Numbered from the stretch's first letter, positions 43,526 to 52,554 are shown. The stretch: DNA of 64,000 nt from Nitrososphaerota archaeon (GCA_027339745.1 DAHWNW010000003.1:1-64000), one strand, 5' to 3'. The notes: generated by a model from the letters alone, not told the origin. Numbers and translations: made by a program.

Positions 43526-44554
43526 TCAACCGCAGGACGGCAGCGCCTCGAGGCCATCCAAAAGCGAGGTGTCTATGTCGTCGTCGAGCACACGCCCCCC
43601 TAGGATCTTCGCAAGCGGGTCGTAGTCGTCATACTTCGTGACACCGAACCCCGAGGCTAGAACGCTGACCTGAAGCTGAGAAGAGCCAGAATAGTCGACG
43701 CCATACTCGACGTCTACCGCCTGGTTGTCGATGAGGGACCCGAACCTCCCTACCGCTAACCCCACTTCCTGGGCCGAGAGGCTAGTGTCCCCGTTCAGGC
43801 CGACGACAGCCCTGCATGCCTCTCTGGCGTTGGCAATCCTGCCCAGCGAGACCACCGCCCCCGCCAGGGCGTCCTCGGTCTTCTCCGCGCCACCGCTGCT
43901 GGATACGCCGAGGATGGAGTACCCGTCTCTGAGGACTGCACCAAGGAACTTGTTCAGGCCGACCGACTTCGAGCCTTCGGCGGAGCTCGCCAGGAGCGAA
44001 CCGAGCGCCCTTACTGCAGCCTTGTTGGCTGAATCGTAGAGGTTGGCTAGTGTCGACTCCTCCGGAGAGGAGTGCATCAGAGTATCGTTGTCCACGACTA
44101 CCACGCCCCTGGACGCGGCACGGAGCCGCCTCAGTGAAACACCGGCATGAAATTTCATCTTCTTCTCGAACTCGAATGGCATCACGGCGACGCCGACCGT
44201 CGTTGCCCCGCACTCCTGAGAGATTGACGCGACCACTGGCGCCAGGCCGCTCCCCGTCGCTCCGCCAAGCCCGGCGACCACGAAGACCACCTTAGAGCCG
44301 CTGACGGCCTCTCTGATCCTGCCATGGTAGGGCAGCGCAAGGCCACGGACGAGGGAAGGAGTAAGCTTCTGATCGATCGGGGATTGAATGTGGATGGCGT
44401 CCTTCGCGTCTATTGGTGAGAAGTCCTCGGCGTCGCAGGACACGTATGCATATCTGTCAACGAACAGCGGCTTCCGGCTGAGCAGGGAGACAATCCTTGT
44501 CCCGGCGCTTCCTATGCCGATTACGGTTACGTCGTCATTTTTTTGGTCGAACAT
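43526..44554 (-). CDS. FtsZ/tubulin-like protein with altered catalytic loop
   Basis: The 342-aa product follows the FtsZ fold: VTVIGIGSAGTRIV (nucleotide loop), VVAGLGGATGSGLAPVVAS (tubulin signature, altered from GGGTGTG), and VAVMPFEFEKKMKF. Where FtsZ has the T7 loop NxDxxD, this protein reads GLNKFLGAVLRDG, so the Asp residues that activate GTP hydrolysis in the neighbouring subunit seem absent. It may bind GTP without normal hydrolysis. Atypical FtsZ proteins are known from Thaumarchaeota, where Cdv proteins divide cells. A C-terminal FtsA-binding peptide is not visible. Confidence 0.8.
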   Translation of the reverse strand: MFDQKNDDVTVIGIGSAGTRIVSLLSRKPLFVDRYAYVSCDAEDFSPIDAKDAIHIQSPIDQKLTPSLVRGLALPYHGRIREAVSGSKVVFVVAGLGGATGSGLAPVVASISQECGATTVGVAVMPFEFEKKMKFHAGVSLRRLRAASRGVVVVDNDTLMHSSPEESTLANLYDSANKAAVRALGSLLASSAEGSKSVGLNKFLGAVLRDGYSILGVSSSGGAEKTEDALAGAVVSLGRIANAREACRAVVGLNGDTSLSAQEVGLAVGRFGSLIDNQAVDVEYGVDYSGSSQLQVSVLASGFGVTKYDDYDPLAKILGGRVLDDDIDTSLLDGLEALPSCG

Positions 44555-44607
44555 CTCTGGAGCGCAAACCTACAACGCACTCCACATAAACAAACCCAAC
44601 ACCGAAT

Positions 44608-44622
44608 ATTGTTGACGACAAT
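44608..44622. repeat. Inverted repeat upstream of the FtsZ-like gene
   Basis: ATTGT-TGACG-ACAAT lies about 55-70 nt upstream of ATG 44554, just upstream of a TATA-like GTTTATG near 44587. The position fits an activator or repressor site. It is short and could be chance. Confidence 0.3.
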
Positions 44623-44683
44623 GTAGTTTTTGTTTACCCTGAGGCGGTCTGTTCATGGGGAGGTCCGCCTGAGTCGTAGCAGA

Positions 44684-44974
44684 TCAGTCTTGGTTGACGA
44701 GCCGGTTCACCAGCTCGTCCATCAGGTGCCCCGAGCACTCGACCTTCACAGACTGGACGCCGGCCACGGTGAGGGCCGCCGCCCTGATGCTGCGGCCGAT
44801 GTCTACGGCGATAGGGCTGTAGGCCGACAGCGGCTGGAACTTCACAACTATAGAACCCGTGGCCATTTCTGACACGTCGGTGACGATGTTAAGCTCGCCG
44901 AATTTCCTCTTCGTCTCCTCGTCTATCAGCTCGCTGAGCTTGCCTTCTACCTGTCTGGAGAGTTCGCTGGGCAC
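44684..44974 (-). CDS. MIP18/DUF59-like small protein
   Basis: The 96-aa product has a helix (VEGKLSELIDEETKRKFGELNIVTDV), then strands TGSIVVKFQPLSAYSP and VAGVQSVKVECSGH. This alpha-beta order resembles MIP18 (DUF59) proteins of iron-sulfur cluster assembly, including the single Cys late in the chain, but the match is by eye. A TATA-like CTTATAG near 45003 sits about 29 nt before GTG 44974, so it has its own leaderless promoter rather than following gcvPB. Confidence 0.5.
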   Translation of the reverse strand: MPSELSRQVEGKLSELIDEETKRKFGELNIVTDVSEMATGSIVVKFQPLSAYSPIAVDIGRSIRAAALTVAGVQSVKVECSGHLMDELVNRLVNQD

Positions 44975-45015
44975 GCTGGGTCACTCAGGTTTCGTGCGAC
45001 TATAAGGCCTTTGGC

Positions 45016-46425
45016 TTACCAATGGACTCTCAGGGTGAGCGGATGGGACGCCTTGACCTCGTCCACCTTCCCAACGCTGGTGTTCCTAGGCACCGAACCC
45101 AAAGTCCCCTCCTTCAGCTTCGAGTAGATGTCATTCAGGGCCGCCGCGTATTCGTCAAGCATCTCCTCGGGCTCTGACTCCGTTGGCTCGATCATGAGCG
45201 CCTCGTGGACTATGAGCGGAAAATAGACCGTCGGCGCATGCATGCCGAGGTCTAGGATTGCCTTGGCCACTGTCATGGCGCTCCCCGGGAGCTCCCCCTT
45301 GACCGAGACGACAGCTTCGTGCTTCCTGAGCAGCCCATTCCCATGGGATGCTGGAAAGGCGTCAGGGTCGAGGCTCTTCCACAGATAATTCGCCGCGAGG
45401 ACAGCCATGGAAGAAACGTCTTTCAGCCCTGAAGCCCCCAGGAGGCGGATATAGACGTAGGCTCGGAGGAGGACCGCTGAGTTCCCAACGAAGCCCTTCA
45501 GCGGGCCTATCGAACGCCTAAGGCCGTAGTCCAGGGAGTATCCCCTCTTCCCCTTCGTCACGACTGGGACGGGGAGATATTCCGCAAGCTTCCTGGTCAC
45601 CCCGACCGGTCCTGCGCCTGGTCCACCGCCCCCGTGGGGGGTCGCGAAGGTCTTGTGGAGATTCAGATGCACGACGTCGAATCCCATGTCCCCGGGGCGG
45701 ACCCTTCCAAGCAGAGCGTTCATGTTCGCGCCGTCGTAATACATCAGCCCCCCCGCCTCATGGACCGCGTCGCACACTTCCTTCACTTCGCCTTCGAAGA
45801 GCCCGAGTGTGTTGGGGACGGTGAACATCATCCCTGCCGTCCTTTCTGAAGCGAGGTCACTCACCTTGCTCGCACGGACCTGTCCATTGGCTTCAGATGG
45901 GACCTTCACTACCTTGAAGCCGGCCATGGCTGCGCTTGCAGGGTTCGTGCCGTGCGCCGAGTCAGGCACGAGGATCTCGTCCCTGGAGCCCCCTCCGTTG
46001 TTTCTGAGGAACTTGCGGATGATCAGGACGCCTGCGAGCTCCCCCTGGGCTCCCGCGGCTGTCGAGAGGGAGAAGCGGTACATCCCGGTGACCTCGCTTA
46101 GCGCTCGCTCGAGGTCATAGAAGATCGAAAGGATCCCCTGGACGCTCTCAGTTGGCTGCAAAGGGTGCGCCCCCTTCATCGAATCTGACGATGCGATCAT
46201 CTCCGACACCTTAGGGTTGTACTTCATCGTGCAGCTTCCAAGCGGATACATGCCGAGCTCCACGGAGAAGTTCATCTGAGAGAGACGGTTGAAGTGCCGC
46301 AGGACTTGTAGCTCTGAGAGCTCAGGGAGGTCGACCGAGCTTCTCCTCATCGACTCCGGGACGAGGGCCGCGGGGTCCTTGAACTTCGAGCGGACAACAG
46401 GGTCAGACGGGACCTCGTTCCCCAC
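45016..46425 (-). CDS. gcvPB: Glycine dehydrogenase (decarboxylating) subunit 2
   Basis: C-terminal half of the split P-protein, holding pyridoxal phosphate. The PLP Lys is in LNLHKTFATPHGGGGPGAGPVGV. SCTMKYNPKVSEM and DSAHGTNPASAAMAGF are conserved. GTG 46425 is the first standard start (469 aa), but the frame upstream reads KFSQAHWDEPLIKELSRPGR, the usual beginning of this family, back to CTG 46488. That CTG lies one base after the gcvPA stop, so it may be the true start. gcvT and gcvH are not in the window. Confidence 0.94.
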   Translation of the reverse strand: MGNEVPSDPVVRSKFKDPAALVPESMRRSSVDLPELSELQVLRHFNRLSQMNFSVELGMYPLGSCTMKYNPKVSEMIASSDSMKGAHPLQPTESVQGILSIFYDLERALSEVTGMYRFSLSTAAGAQGELAGVLIIRKFLRNNGGGSRDEILVPDSAHGTNPASAAMAGFKVVKVPSEANGQVRASKVSDLASERTAGMMFTVPNTLGLFEGEVKEVCDAVHEAGGLMYYDGANMNALLGRVRPGDMGFDVVHLNLHKTFATPHGGGGPGAGPVGVTRKLAEYLPVPVVTKGKRGYSLDYGLRRSIGPLKGFVGNSAVLLRAYVYIRLLGASGLKDVSSMAVLAANYLWKSLDPDAFPASHGNGLLRKHEAVVSVKGELPGSAMTVAKAILDLGMHAPTVYFPLIVHEALMIEPTESEPEEMLDEYAAALNDIYSKLKEGTLGSVPRNTSVGKVDEVKASHPLTLRVHW

Positions 46426-46489
46426 CCTCCCCGGCCTGCTCAGTTCCTTGATCAGTGGCTCGTCCCAATGAGCCTGTGAGAACTTCAGA

Positions 46490-47872
46490 CTAGACGGCCT
46501 CCTCGATCGCCAAAGCGAGCCTTTCTATATCATCCCTGGTGTGGACCTCGGTGACGCAGTAGAGCCCTGACTGGAAGCCCACCTCCCTGTGGGTGGGGTA
46601 CCCCGCGAGCACCCCCTCCTTCGCGAGCCTCCTGTATACCACTTCCGCCTTCGCCCTCTTGTATGAAACGACGAACTCCTTGAAGTAGGAGCCCTTGAAG
46701 TGTGGTGAGAACACCCCGTCTATGCGCGAAAGCCTCTTCGCCGCGAAGTGAGAGTTGGCAATCACAGTCTCTCCGAGCTTCCGGAAACCTTCCTTGCCCA
46801 GGAGAGACAGATAGCTGGCCGCGGCTACAGCCATCAACGACTGGTTGGTGCAGACGTTGGACATAGCACCTTCCCTGCGTATGTGCTGCTCACGCGTCTG
46901 CAGGACCATGGCGAACGCCTTCCTTTGCTGGTCGGCCACGGGAGTGGTGAGCCCTATGAGCCTCCCTGGCATGCTGCGGGCCAGCTTGATGTCCTTGGCA
47001 GCGAATATGCCCAGATGGGGCCCACCGTAGTTCATCGGGATGCCCAACGGCTGCCCCTCCCCTACTGCTATGTCGACGCCGTACGCCCCGGGCTCCCTGA
47101 CCAGCGACAAGGATATGGGGTCTACCCCTGCCACGGCGAGTGCACCAACACCGTGCACCATGGACGCCAAAACAGCAGCCTCATCCTCGATGACACCGAA
47201 GTAGTTTGGATTCTCGAAGTATAGGCAGGCGACGTCGTCCGATAGTTTCCTCTTCAGGTCATCCTGGTCGACCCGGCCCGTGGCGCGGTCGAAGGCTACC
47301 GTCTCAAGCCCCATGCCCATCGGCTCGGCGTAGGTCTGGATCACTCCCCTCCTCTGCGGACCGGTATTGGCCCCCAGCAAGACCCTGCTTCGCCCCGTAA
47401 CCCGCCCGGCCATCCTCACTGCCTCACCAGCCGCTGAAGCCCAGTCGTAAAGCGAGCTGTTGCAGGCCTCCATCCCGAGGAGGTCGCACATCAGGCTCTG
47501 ATACTCGAAGAGAGCCTGCAGCATCCCCTGGCTCACCTCGGCCTGGTAAGGAGTGTAGCTAGTATAGAACTCCTGCCTTGAAATAATCGACTCCACGGCC
47601 GCGGGGACGTAGTGGGGCCAAACCCCGCCCCCCAGGAAGCAGAGGGCCCTGGGAGGCGTCTTGTTCAGGCCGAGCCGCTCCTGGACCTCGCGCCGGACCT
47701 GATACTCTGAGGTGCCTTCAGGAATCCGGAGAGGTCGTTTGATTCTCAAACAATCGGGGATATCCGAAAAGAGGTCATCCAATGTGGCCACGCCCGCCTT
47801 CCGGAGCATCCTGGCAACGAATTCGTCGTCGAGGTTCGGTAGAAATGGATGCCGCCGGTGGGCGCCGCTCAT
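46490..47872 (-). CDS. gcvPA: Glycine dehydrogenase (decarboxylating) subunit 1
   Basis: N-terminal half of the split P-protein of the glycine cleavage system. The 460-aa product has FLGGGVWPHYVPAAVESIISRQEFYTSYTPYQAEVSQG and GMEACNSSLYDWASAAGEA, both typical. ATG 47872 is about 25 nt from a TTATTTTAAG box, so a leaderless message is likely. It is divergent from the membrane-anchored protein gene and precedes gcvPB. Confidence 0.95.
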   Translation of the reverse strand: MSGAHRRHPFLPNLDDEFVARMLRKAGVATLDDLFSDIPDCLRIKRPLRIPEGTSEYQVRREVQERLGLNKTPPRALCFLGGGVWPHYVPAAVESIISRQEFYTSYTPYQAEVSQGMLQALFEYQSLMCDLLGMEACNSSLYDWASAAGEAVRMAGRVTGRSRVLLGANTGPQRRGVIQTYAEPMGMGLETVAFDRATGRVDQDDLKRKLSDDVACLYFENPNYFGVIEDEAAVLASMVHGVGALAVAGVDPISLSLVREPGAYGVDIAVGEGQPLGIPMNYGGPHLGIFAAKDIKLARSMPGRLIGLTTPVADQQRKAFAMVLQTREQHIRREGAMSNVCTNQSLMAVAAASYLSLLGKEGFRKLGETVIANSHFAAKRLSRIDGVFSPHFKGSYFKEFVVSYKRAKAEVVYRRLAKEGVLAGYPTHREVGFQSGLYCVTEVHTRDDIERLALAIEEAV

Positions 47873-47890
47873 TCCTCGGGGTCAAAAAAC

Positions 47891-47903
47891 GCTTAAAATA
47901 AGA
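47891..47903. promoter_or_regulatory. Shared divergent promoter, gcvPA and the 47928 gene
   Basis: GCTTAAAATAAGA contains a TATA-like element readable on both strands. Its centre is about 25 nt from ATG 47872 and about 32 nt from TTG 47928. One promoter region therefore serves both genes with little or no leader. Confidence 0.45.
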
Positions 47904-47927
47904 ACGTAGCGCCGTTGGAAAAGTCCT

Positions 47928-49607
47928 TTGAGGAACACTGCGTTAGTCCTGGCGATTTTGCTCATTGCCGCTTTCATCCCCATTCAAGGGGTGGTCCACG
48001 CCCAGGGGTCCCCGAGGGTCGACGTCAACAGTGTCTATTCCCTGAACAGGTATGGGTTCGCGACGATAGAAGAGACCGTGATGTTCACGAACAATGGCAC
48101 TTCGGCGGTCCAAGTGCCTACGGTGACCATCGGGTTCGGGGCATTGTCTTCCAATGTGGTGAAGACCAACCTCACGAGCGGGTTCGCGATGGGGACACCG
48201 CCGTCTGCGGGGGGGCCGTTCACGATAAGCAGCAGCGAGTCTGTCCCGCCGGGAGGGAATTCGAGTTTCGTCCTCAGTGCGCTCTTGAACAATGTAGTCT
48301 CGACCGCGAAGAACGATAGCCTTCTGGTGGAAGTCCTGTCTTCCCCTTCGATAAGCACCAAGGTCGCGACCCTGTTGAACGTAATCCAGATGCCCGCGCA
48401 GACCTCGTTCCTGTCGCCACCGAGCGGCCTGAAGGCTAGCATCCTTGGGACCAACAACACGTACTACTCCAAGCTTTCCGACGTCATCCCCAGCGTAGCC
48501 AACACCTCCGTCAGGGCAGTGTCGTCGAACTCGGCGCAAGACTTCAACCCGCTCAAAGTCATCTACGCGCAGAGGACGATATCGATCGCATCCAACGGGA
48601 CGCCTGAGGTCACCGACACGATCGAGTTCGAGAACATGGGCACCGTGGCCCTCGGGGAACTCTATGTTTCGCTCCTCGCACCAAGCTCCACCCAGGTGAC
48701 GATAATAACGGGAACGGCTGACGAGCCGGTTCTCCAGAATCCGTTCAAGATGTCGCTCACAGGAGGGGCCATCGACCTCACATCGTTCGTGGTAGGGTAT
48801 CCAACCGACGGGGTCCAGACGGGGACGGACTTCACACTCACTTACAGGTACCCTCTGGGGACGAACTACTATTCTACCTCGGGCGGGAGGGTGACAATCA
48901 ACATCCCGGAGACGCCGCTTGTCAAGGCGTTCATAGATTCTTACTCCTTGAATTTCAGTCTGAGCAAGGGTGCTGACGGCATCAAGACGACCCCTGTGAG
49001 CCTCGGAGCGGTAACCCCCTGGCATACTGGGGAGGCGACGTTCGCATATAGCCTCACACTTGGATGGTATCTCGATTCTGGGGTCCCGTTCGCCTCGGTC
49101 GCCTTCGTCCTCCTCCTGATAGGTCTGTTCGCCGTCAAGTCGGTCGCCTCCTCAGGCGAGGATGAAGCGTCCATGGAAGAGGAGACGTCCACCGAGATTG
49201 CTTCAGCGATGATACTCGCATTCGACGAGAAGACAAGTCTAATCAACGGCTTATGGTCTGAGATTGCATCAAAGGACCCGAATGAGCTGGATAAGGCCTA
49301 TTTCGACGGGATTCGAAGCCGCCTTGACTCGTTCCGGAACAGGGCACTGCAGAGGCTGAATGAAGTCAAACAAAAGTCGACCAGTCAAAAGTTCTCAGAG
49401 GTGGTGAGTCAGATTCAGACAACGGAGCGCGAAGTGGACAGGGCGTCGAAGGACAAGCTGAACCTATACCAGCAGTACTACCTGCGTCAGATGAGGAAGG
49501 AGGTGTACGACAGGCTGCTCCCGCAGTACACCAAGCGGCTCGAAAGAGCGCTGAATCAGCTTACCGACGAGCTCCATACGGTCCAGAGAGAAGCGAAACT
49601 CCTCTAG
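47928..49607 (+). CDS. Membrane-anchored extracellular protein with cytosolic coiled coil
   Basis: The 559-aa protein has an N-terminal signal sequence (TALVLAILLIAAFIPIQGVVHAQG) and about 350 extracellular residues rich in Ser, Thr, Asn and Val, suggesting beta domains. One membrane helix lies near residues 385-404 (FASVAFVLLLIGLFAV). The cytosolic tail of about 150 residues is a charged coiled coil (EKTSLINGLWSEIAS to the end). I do not recognise the family. The layout suits a surface sensor or a cell-envelope tether. The next gene, trxB, follows on the same strand. Confidence 0.7.
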   Translation: MRNTALVLAILLIAAFIPIQGVVHAQGSPRVDVNSVYSLNRYGFATIEETVMFTNNGTSAVQVPTVTIGFGALSSNVVKTNLTSGFAMGTPPSAGGPFTISSSESVPPGGNSSFVLSALLNNVVSTAKNDSLLVEVLSSPSISTKVATLLNVIQMPAQTSFLSPPSGLKASILGTNNTYYSKLSDVIPSVANTSVRAVSSNSAQDFNPLKVIYAQRTISIASNGTPEVTDTIEFENMGTVALGELYVSLLAPSSTQVTIITGTADEPVLQNPFKMSLTGGAIDLTSFVVGYPTDGVQTGTDFTLTYRYPLGTNYYSTSGGRVTINIPETPLVKAFIDSYSLNFSLSKGADGIKTTPVSLGAVTPWHTGEATFAYSLTLGWYLDSGVPFASVAFVLLLIGLFAVKSVASSGEDEASMEEETSTEIASAMILAFDEKTSLINGLWSEIASKDPNELDKAYFDGIRSRLDSFRNRALQRLNEVKQKSTSQKFSEVVSQIQTTEREVDRASKDKLNLYQQYYLRQMRKEVYDRLLPQYTKRLERALNQLTDELHTVQREAKLL

Positions 49608-49663
49608 TGCCGGTGCGCGCCGGGGGCAGATTTATGAAGCGGAAGGCGGCCCTAAACAAAGCT

Positions 49664-50608
49664 ATGGGGAAAGTCGAGAAACTGGTGATTATAGGGTCTG
49701 GGCCGGCCGGGCTGACAGCTGCCATCTACGGGTGCCGGGCAGACCTTGAGCCTCTTGTGTTCATGGGGACCAAGTACGGCGGACAACTGATGCTCACGAG
49801 TGAAGTGGAGAATTTTCCGGGGTTCCCTGACCCGGTCCTTGGGCCGGACCTGATAACGAAGATGAAGTCACAGGCGGAGAGGCTTGGTGCGAGGCTTGTC
49901 CAGGAAGATGTGGTCAAGGTCAACTTCAAGACTTACCCGTTTGAGGTATACACGAGCGGCGGAGTGACGCAAGCCCTGACGGTCATCATAGCAACCGGTG
50001 CCAATCCAAGGAGACTCGACCTCCAGTCGGAGATGAGATTGATGGGAAAGGGAGTGTCAAACTGCGCCGTCTGCGACGGCTTCTTCTTCAGAGGGAAGAG
50101 GGTGGCGGTGGTCGGCGGAGGGGACACCGCCATGGAAGAGGCAACATTCCTGACCAAGTTCGCTTCATCGGTGCAAGTAATCCACAGGAGGGACGAGCTC
50201 AGAGCGAGCGCCGCCCTGAAGAAAGAAGCGCTGGAGAATCCTAAGATCAGCTTCGTCTGGGACTCGGCAGTCACAGAGGTGATAGGGGAGGGGAAGGTCG
50301 AAGGGATCAGGGTCAAGAACCTGAAGACCGGGGTTGAAAGCCAGATGCCTGTGGACGGGCTGTTCGTCGCAATAGGCTATGAACCAAACACCGAGATATT
50401 CAAGGGACAGGTGGAGCTGGATCCCAAGGGTTACTTGGCTGTCCGCAACGGGACAGAAAGCAGCGTGCCAGGCGTCTTCGTAGCAGGGGACGTCCATGAC
50501 TTCCGCTACAGGCAGGCAATCACGGCGGCGGCCGATGGATGTAAAGCTCTCCTCGACGCCGAGAAGTTCGTAAAGCAGAAGCTGGAAGCCAAGATACCTA
50601 GTCGGTGA
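49664..50608 (+). CDS. trxB: Thioredoxin reductase
   Basis: FAD/NADPH-dependent reductase. VIIGSGPAGLTAAIYGCRA binds FAD, CAVCDGFFF holds the redox CxxC, VAVVGGGDTAMEEATFL binds NADPH, and VPGVFVAGDVHDFRYRQAITAAADG is the C-terminal FAD motif. I start at ATG 49664 (314 aa) because a TATA-like ATTTATG lies about 33 nt upstream; starts at 49607 or 49634 would add a basic extension. Its 3' end overlaps the convergent radical-SAM gene by 11 bases. Confidence 0.93.
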   Translation: MGKVEKLVIIGSGPAGLTAAIYGCRADLEPLVFMGTKYGGQLMLTSEVENFPGFPDPVLGPDLITKMKSQAERLGARLVQEDVVKVNFKTYPFEVYTSGGVTQALTVIIATGANPRRLDLQSEMRLMGKGVSNCAVCDGFFFRGKRVAVVGGGDTAMEEATFLTKFASSVQVIHRRDELRASAALKKEALENPKISFVWDSAVTEVIGEGKVEGIRVKNLKTGVESQMPVDGLFVAIGYEPNTEIFKGQVELDPKGYLAVRNGTESSVPGVFVAGDVHDFRYRQAITAAADGCKALLDAEKFVKQKLEAKIPSR

Positions 50609-51689
50609 CGGACACGAACCTGTCCTCAGAGAAGGACTTGCTGAGGGGTCCGACTATGGAGGTTCTGTAGCCGCACCGCCTGCACCTGCTCTTGCCGTCC
50701 AGGTTGTATTCTAGTATCTCATAGCCGTAGCGCTTGATGAGGACGGCTTTGCACCCAGGGCAGTAGGTGCTCTCGTCGGGATGGCCTGGCACATTACCTA
50801 TGTAGACGTAGTTAAGGCCCGTCTTCCTCCCTATTGCGACGTGTCTCTCAAGAGTCTCGATCGGGGTCGAAGGGGAGTCCATCATCTTGTAGTCAGGATG
50901 GAAACGTAGGAAGTGGATGGGGGTGTCCGGGCCGAGGTTGTCGTAGACCCATCGGCTCAGCTTTTCTGCAGCTTCGAGGGAGTCCCCCACGGCGGGGACA
51001 ATCAGGTCTGTAATCTCGATGTGGACGTCCGTCTTCTGCTTCAGGTCCAGCAGGGTTTGGAAGATAGCCTGAGCGTCTGGTATGCTGATGTATCGGCGTA
51101 CGAAATCGGTCTCGCCGCTCCCCTTGAAGTCTACGGTGATGCAGTCGAGGAACTCCTTCATCATCGCCACAGCTTCGGGAGTATCGAAACCGTTAGAGAC
51201 GAATATGTTGAAGAGCCCTCGGGACCTCGCGATCTTCCCGACGTCCCGGGCGTACTCGATGAAGACCGACGGCTGGTTGTACGTGTAGGCCACGCCTTCG
51301 CAACCATATTCGGCAGCCGTCGCCACCAGCTCTTCGGGTGTCTTTTGTATCCCCGACGCCTGTCTCCGCTGGCTGATGTCATAGTTCTGGCAGAAGCGGC
51401 ATGCCCATGAGCACCCGCTGGTCGCGATTGAGAAGACCTTCGAGCCGGGACGATAGTGGACTACAGGTTTCTTCTCAATCGGGTCGATTTGAGCCGCCAT
51501 TATCCTGCCGTAGTCAAGCAGGTAGAGCCTCCTGCCAACGACCCCTCTTATGCCGCAGAACCCCACCTGCCCCTCCCCTATCTGGCAAGCCCTGGCGCAA
51601 GCGGTGCACTGGATTCTCCCGTTCCGGAGGTCTCTGAACAGTTCAGCCTCCCTCCCTTCAGGCTTAGTGAGCCGGGGCACAGAAGACAC
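50598..51689 (-). CDS. amrS: AmmeMemoRadiSam system radical SAM enzyme
   Basis: The 363-aa radical SAM protein has SGCSWACRFCQNYDISQ (CxxxCxxC cluster) after an N-terminal CTACARACQIGEGQVGFCG segment. GLNYVYIGNVPG and the C-terminal Cys pairs (CPGCKAV, CRRCGYR) fit the AmrS family. The family is linked to AMMECR1 and MEMO proteins by gene neighbourhood in other genomes; neither is visible here. Substrate unknown. Confidence 0.88.
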   Translation of the reverse strand: MSSVPRLTKPEGREAELFRDLRNGRIQCTACARACQIGEGQVGFCGIRGVVGRRLYLLDYGRIMAAQIDPIEKKPVVHYRPGSKVFSIATSGCSWACRFCQNYDISQRRQASGIQKTPEELVATAAEYGCEGVAYTYNQPSVFIEYARDVGKIARSRGLFNIFVSNGFDTPEAVAMMKEFLDCITVDFKGSGETDFVRRYISIPDAQAIFQTLLDLKQKTDVHIEITDLIVPAVGDSLEAAEKLSRWVYDNLGPDTPIHFLRFHPDYKMMDSPSTPIETLERHVAIGRKTGLNYVYIGNVPGHPDESTYCPGCKAVLIKRYGYEILEYNLDGKSRCRRCGYRTSIVGPLSKSFSEDRFVSVTD

Positions 51690-51777
51690 GTCTCCAATTC
51701 AGCCCCTTCCGCCCATTAAGTTTTGCAGAGTTCACCACAAGTGAGGCCCCAGGAGCAGATAGCGGGAGCAAATAGTT

Positions 51778-51791
51778 ATAACATATGTTAT
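51778..51791. promoter_or_regulatory. 14-bp palindromic operator overlapping the ZIP promoter
   Basis: ATAACATATGTTAT is a perfect palindrome located 14-27 nt upstream of the transporter start, overlapping its TATA-like TTATAA (51776-51781). A dimeric repressor bound here would block the promoter. A metal-responsive regulator is the obvious guess given the gene product. Confidence 0.5.
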
Positions 51792-51804
51792 TATCTCAGC
51801 CAAA

Positions 51805-52554
51805 GTGGCTGACTTCATGGAGGCAGTGGGCCTCTCTGCCGTCATAGGATTCTCCATCTACCTTTCGTTCCCACTCGTGATGCGAAAGGGGAAGAATCAA
51901 AGGAGCGTAAACTTCCTCAACGCAGTGGCCGCAGGAATCCTCATTTTCCTGATCGGAGACGTATTCCTTGACGCCGCTGGCACCCTGTATAATGGGTCGC
52001 TCTACGGTTATGGTTCGTCTCCCACCTACGATTTCGTGTTCGCCGTTGCCCTGGCCACGGGGTTTCTCGTGCTTTTTGGGGCAGGTAACAGGTGGAAGAT
52101 GGTCCTTACCCCCACGCAGTTGGCTCTCGTGATAGCCCTAGGGATTGCATTCCAGAACCTCACCGAGGGGCTCCTCTTTGGCGCCCTGAGCGTAGGGATT
52201 GGGTTGACAGGTACGGCCCTGGTGGTGCTGCTAGGATTCACCTTCCAGAACTCGACTGAAGGGTTCCCCATCGCTTCCCCTTTTCTCGAATCGACCGAGG
52301 GCAAGGGAGCGGTGATAGCGGGCGCCCTGTTCGTCGGCGGGGTTCCGACGATACTGGGAGGGGCAGTCGGGTACTTCTACAATACTACCATTCTTGACCA
52401 AGTGTTCTATGGTCTGGCGGTAGGGACGATGCTCTACGTCATTCTTCCAATGCTGAGGCACCTGTTATCGGCGTCAGACCCCGACAAGCTGCAGACAGCG
52501 TACGCGGGTGTGTTCGTCGGTTTCATTCTCGGGTTCGCGGTCAACCTACTCTGA
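51805..52554 (+). CDS. ZIP-family metal transporter-like protein
   Basis: The 249-aa protein has about eight membrane helices and a ZIP layout. The two signature helices read ALGIAFQNLTEGLLFGAL and LLGFTFQNSTEGFPIAS, where ZIP proteins normally have HNxPEG and HExPH-type motifs. The metal-binding His are replaced by Gln, while Asn and Glu remain, so metal preference may differ. Start is GTG 51805, or ATG 51817. The gene stands alone with a palindromic operator. Confidence 0.75.
   Translation: MADFMEAVGLSAVIGFSIYLSFPLVMRKGKNQRSVNFLNAVAAGILIFLIGDVFLDAAGTLYNGSLYGYGSSPTYDFVFAVALATGFLVLFGAGNRWKMVLTPTQLALVIALGIAFQNLTEGLLFGALSVGIGLTGTALVVLLGFTFQNSTEGFPIASPFLESTEGKGAVIAGALFVGGVPTILGGAVGYFYNTTILDQVFYGLAVGTMLYVILPMLRHLLSASDPDKLQTAYAGVFVGFILGFAVNLL

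Noticed and set aside
47943-49025. 360-aa minus ORF opposite the surface protein
   Set aside because: Arg/His-rich shadow; the plus strand has a signal peptide, ectodomain and membrane helix.
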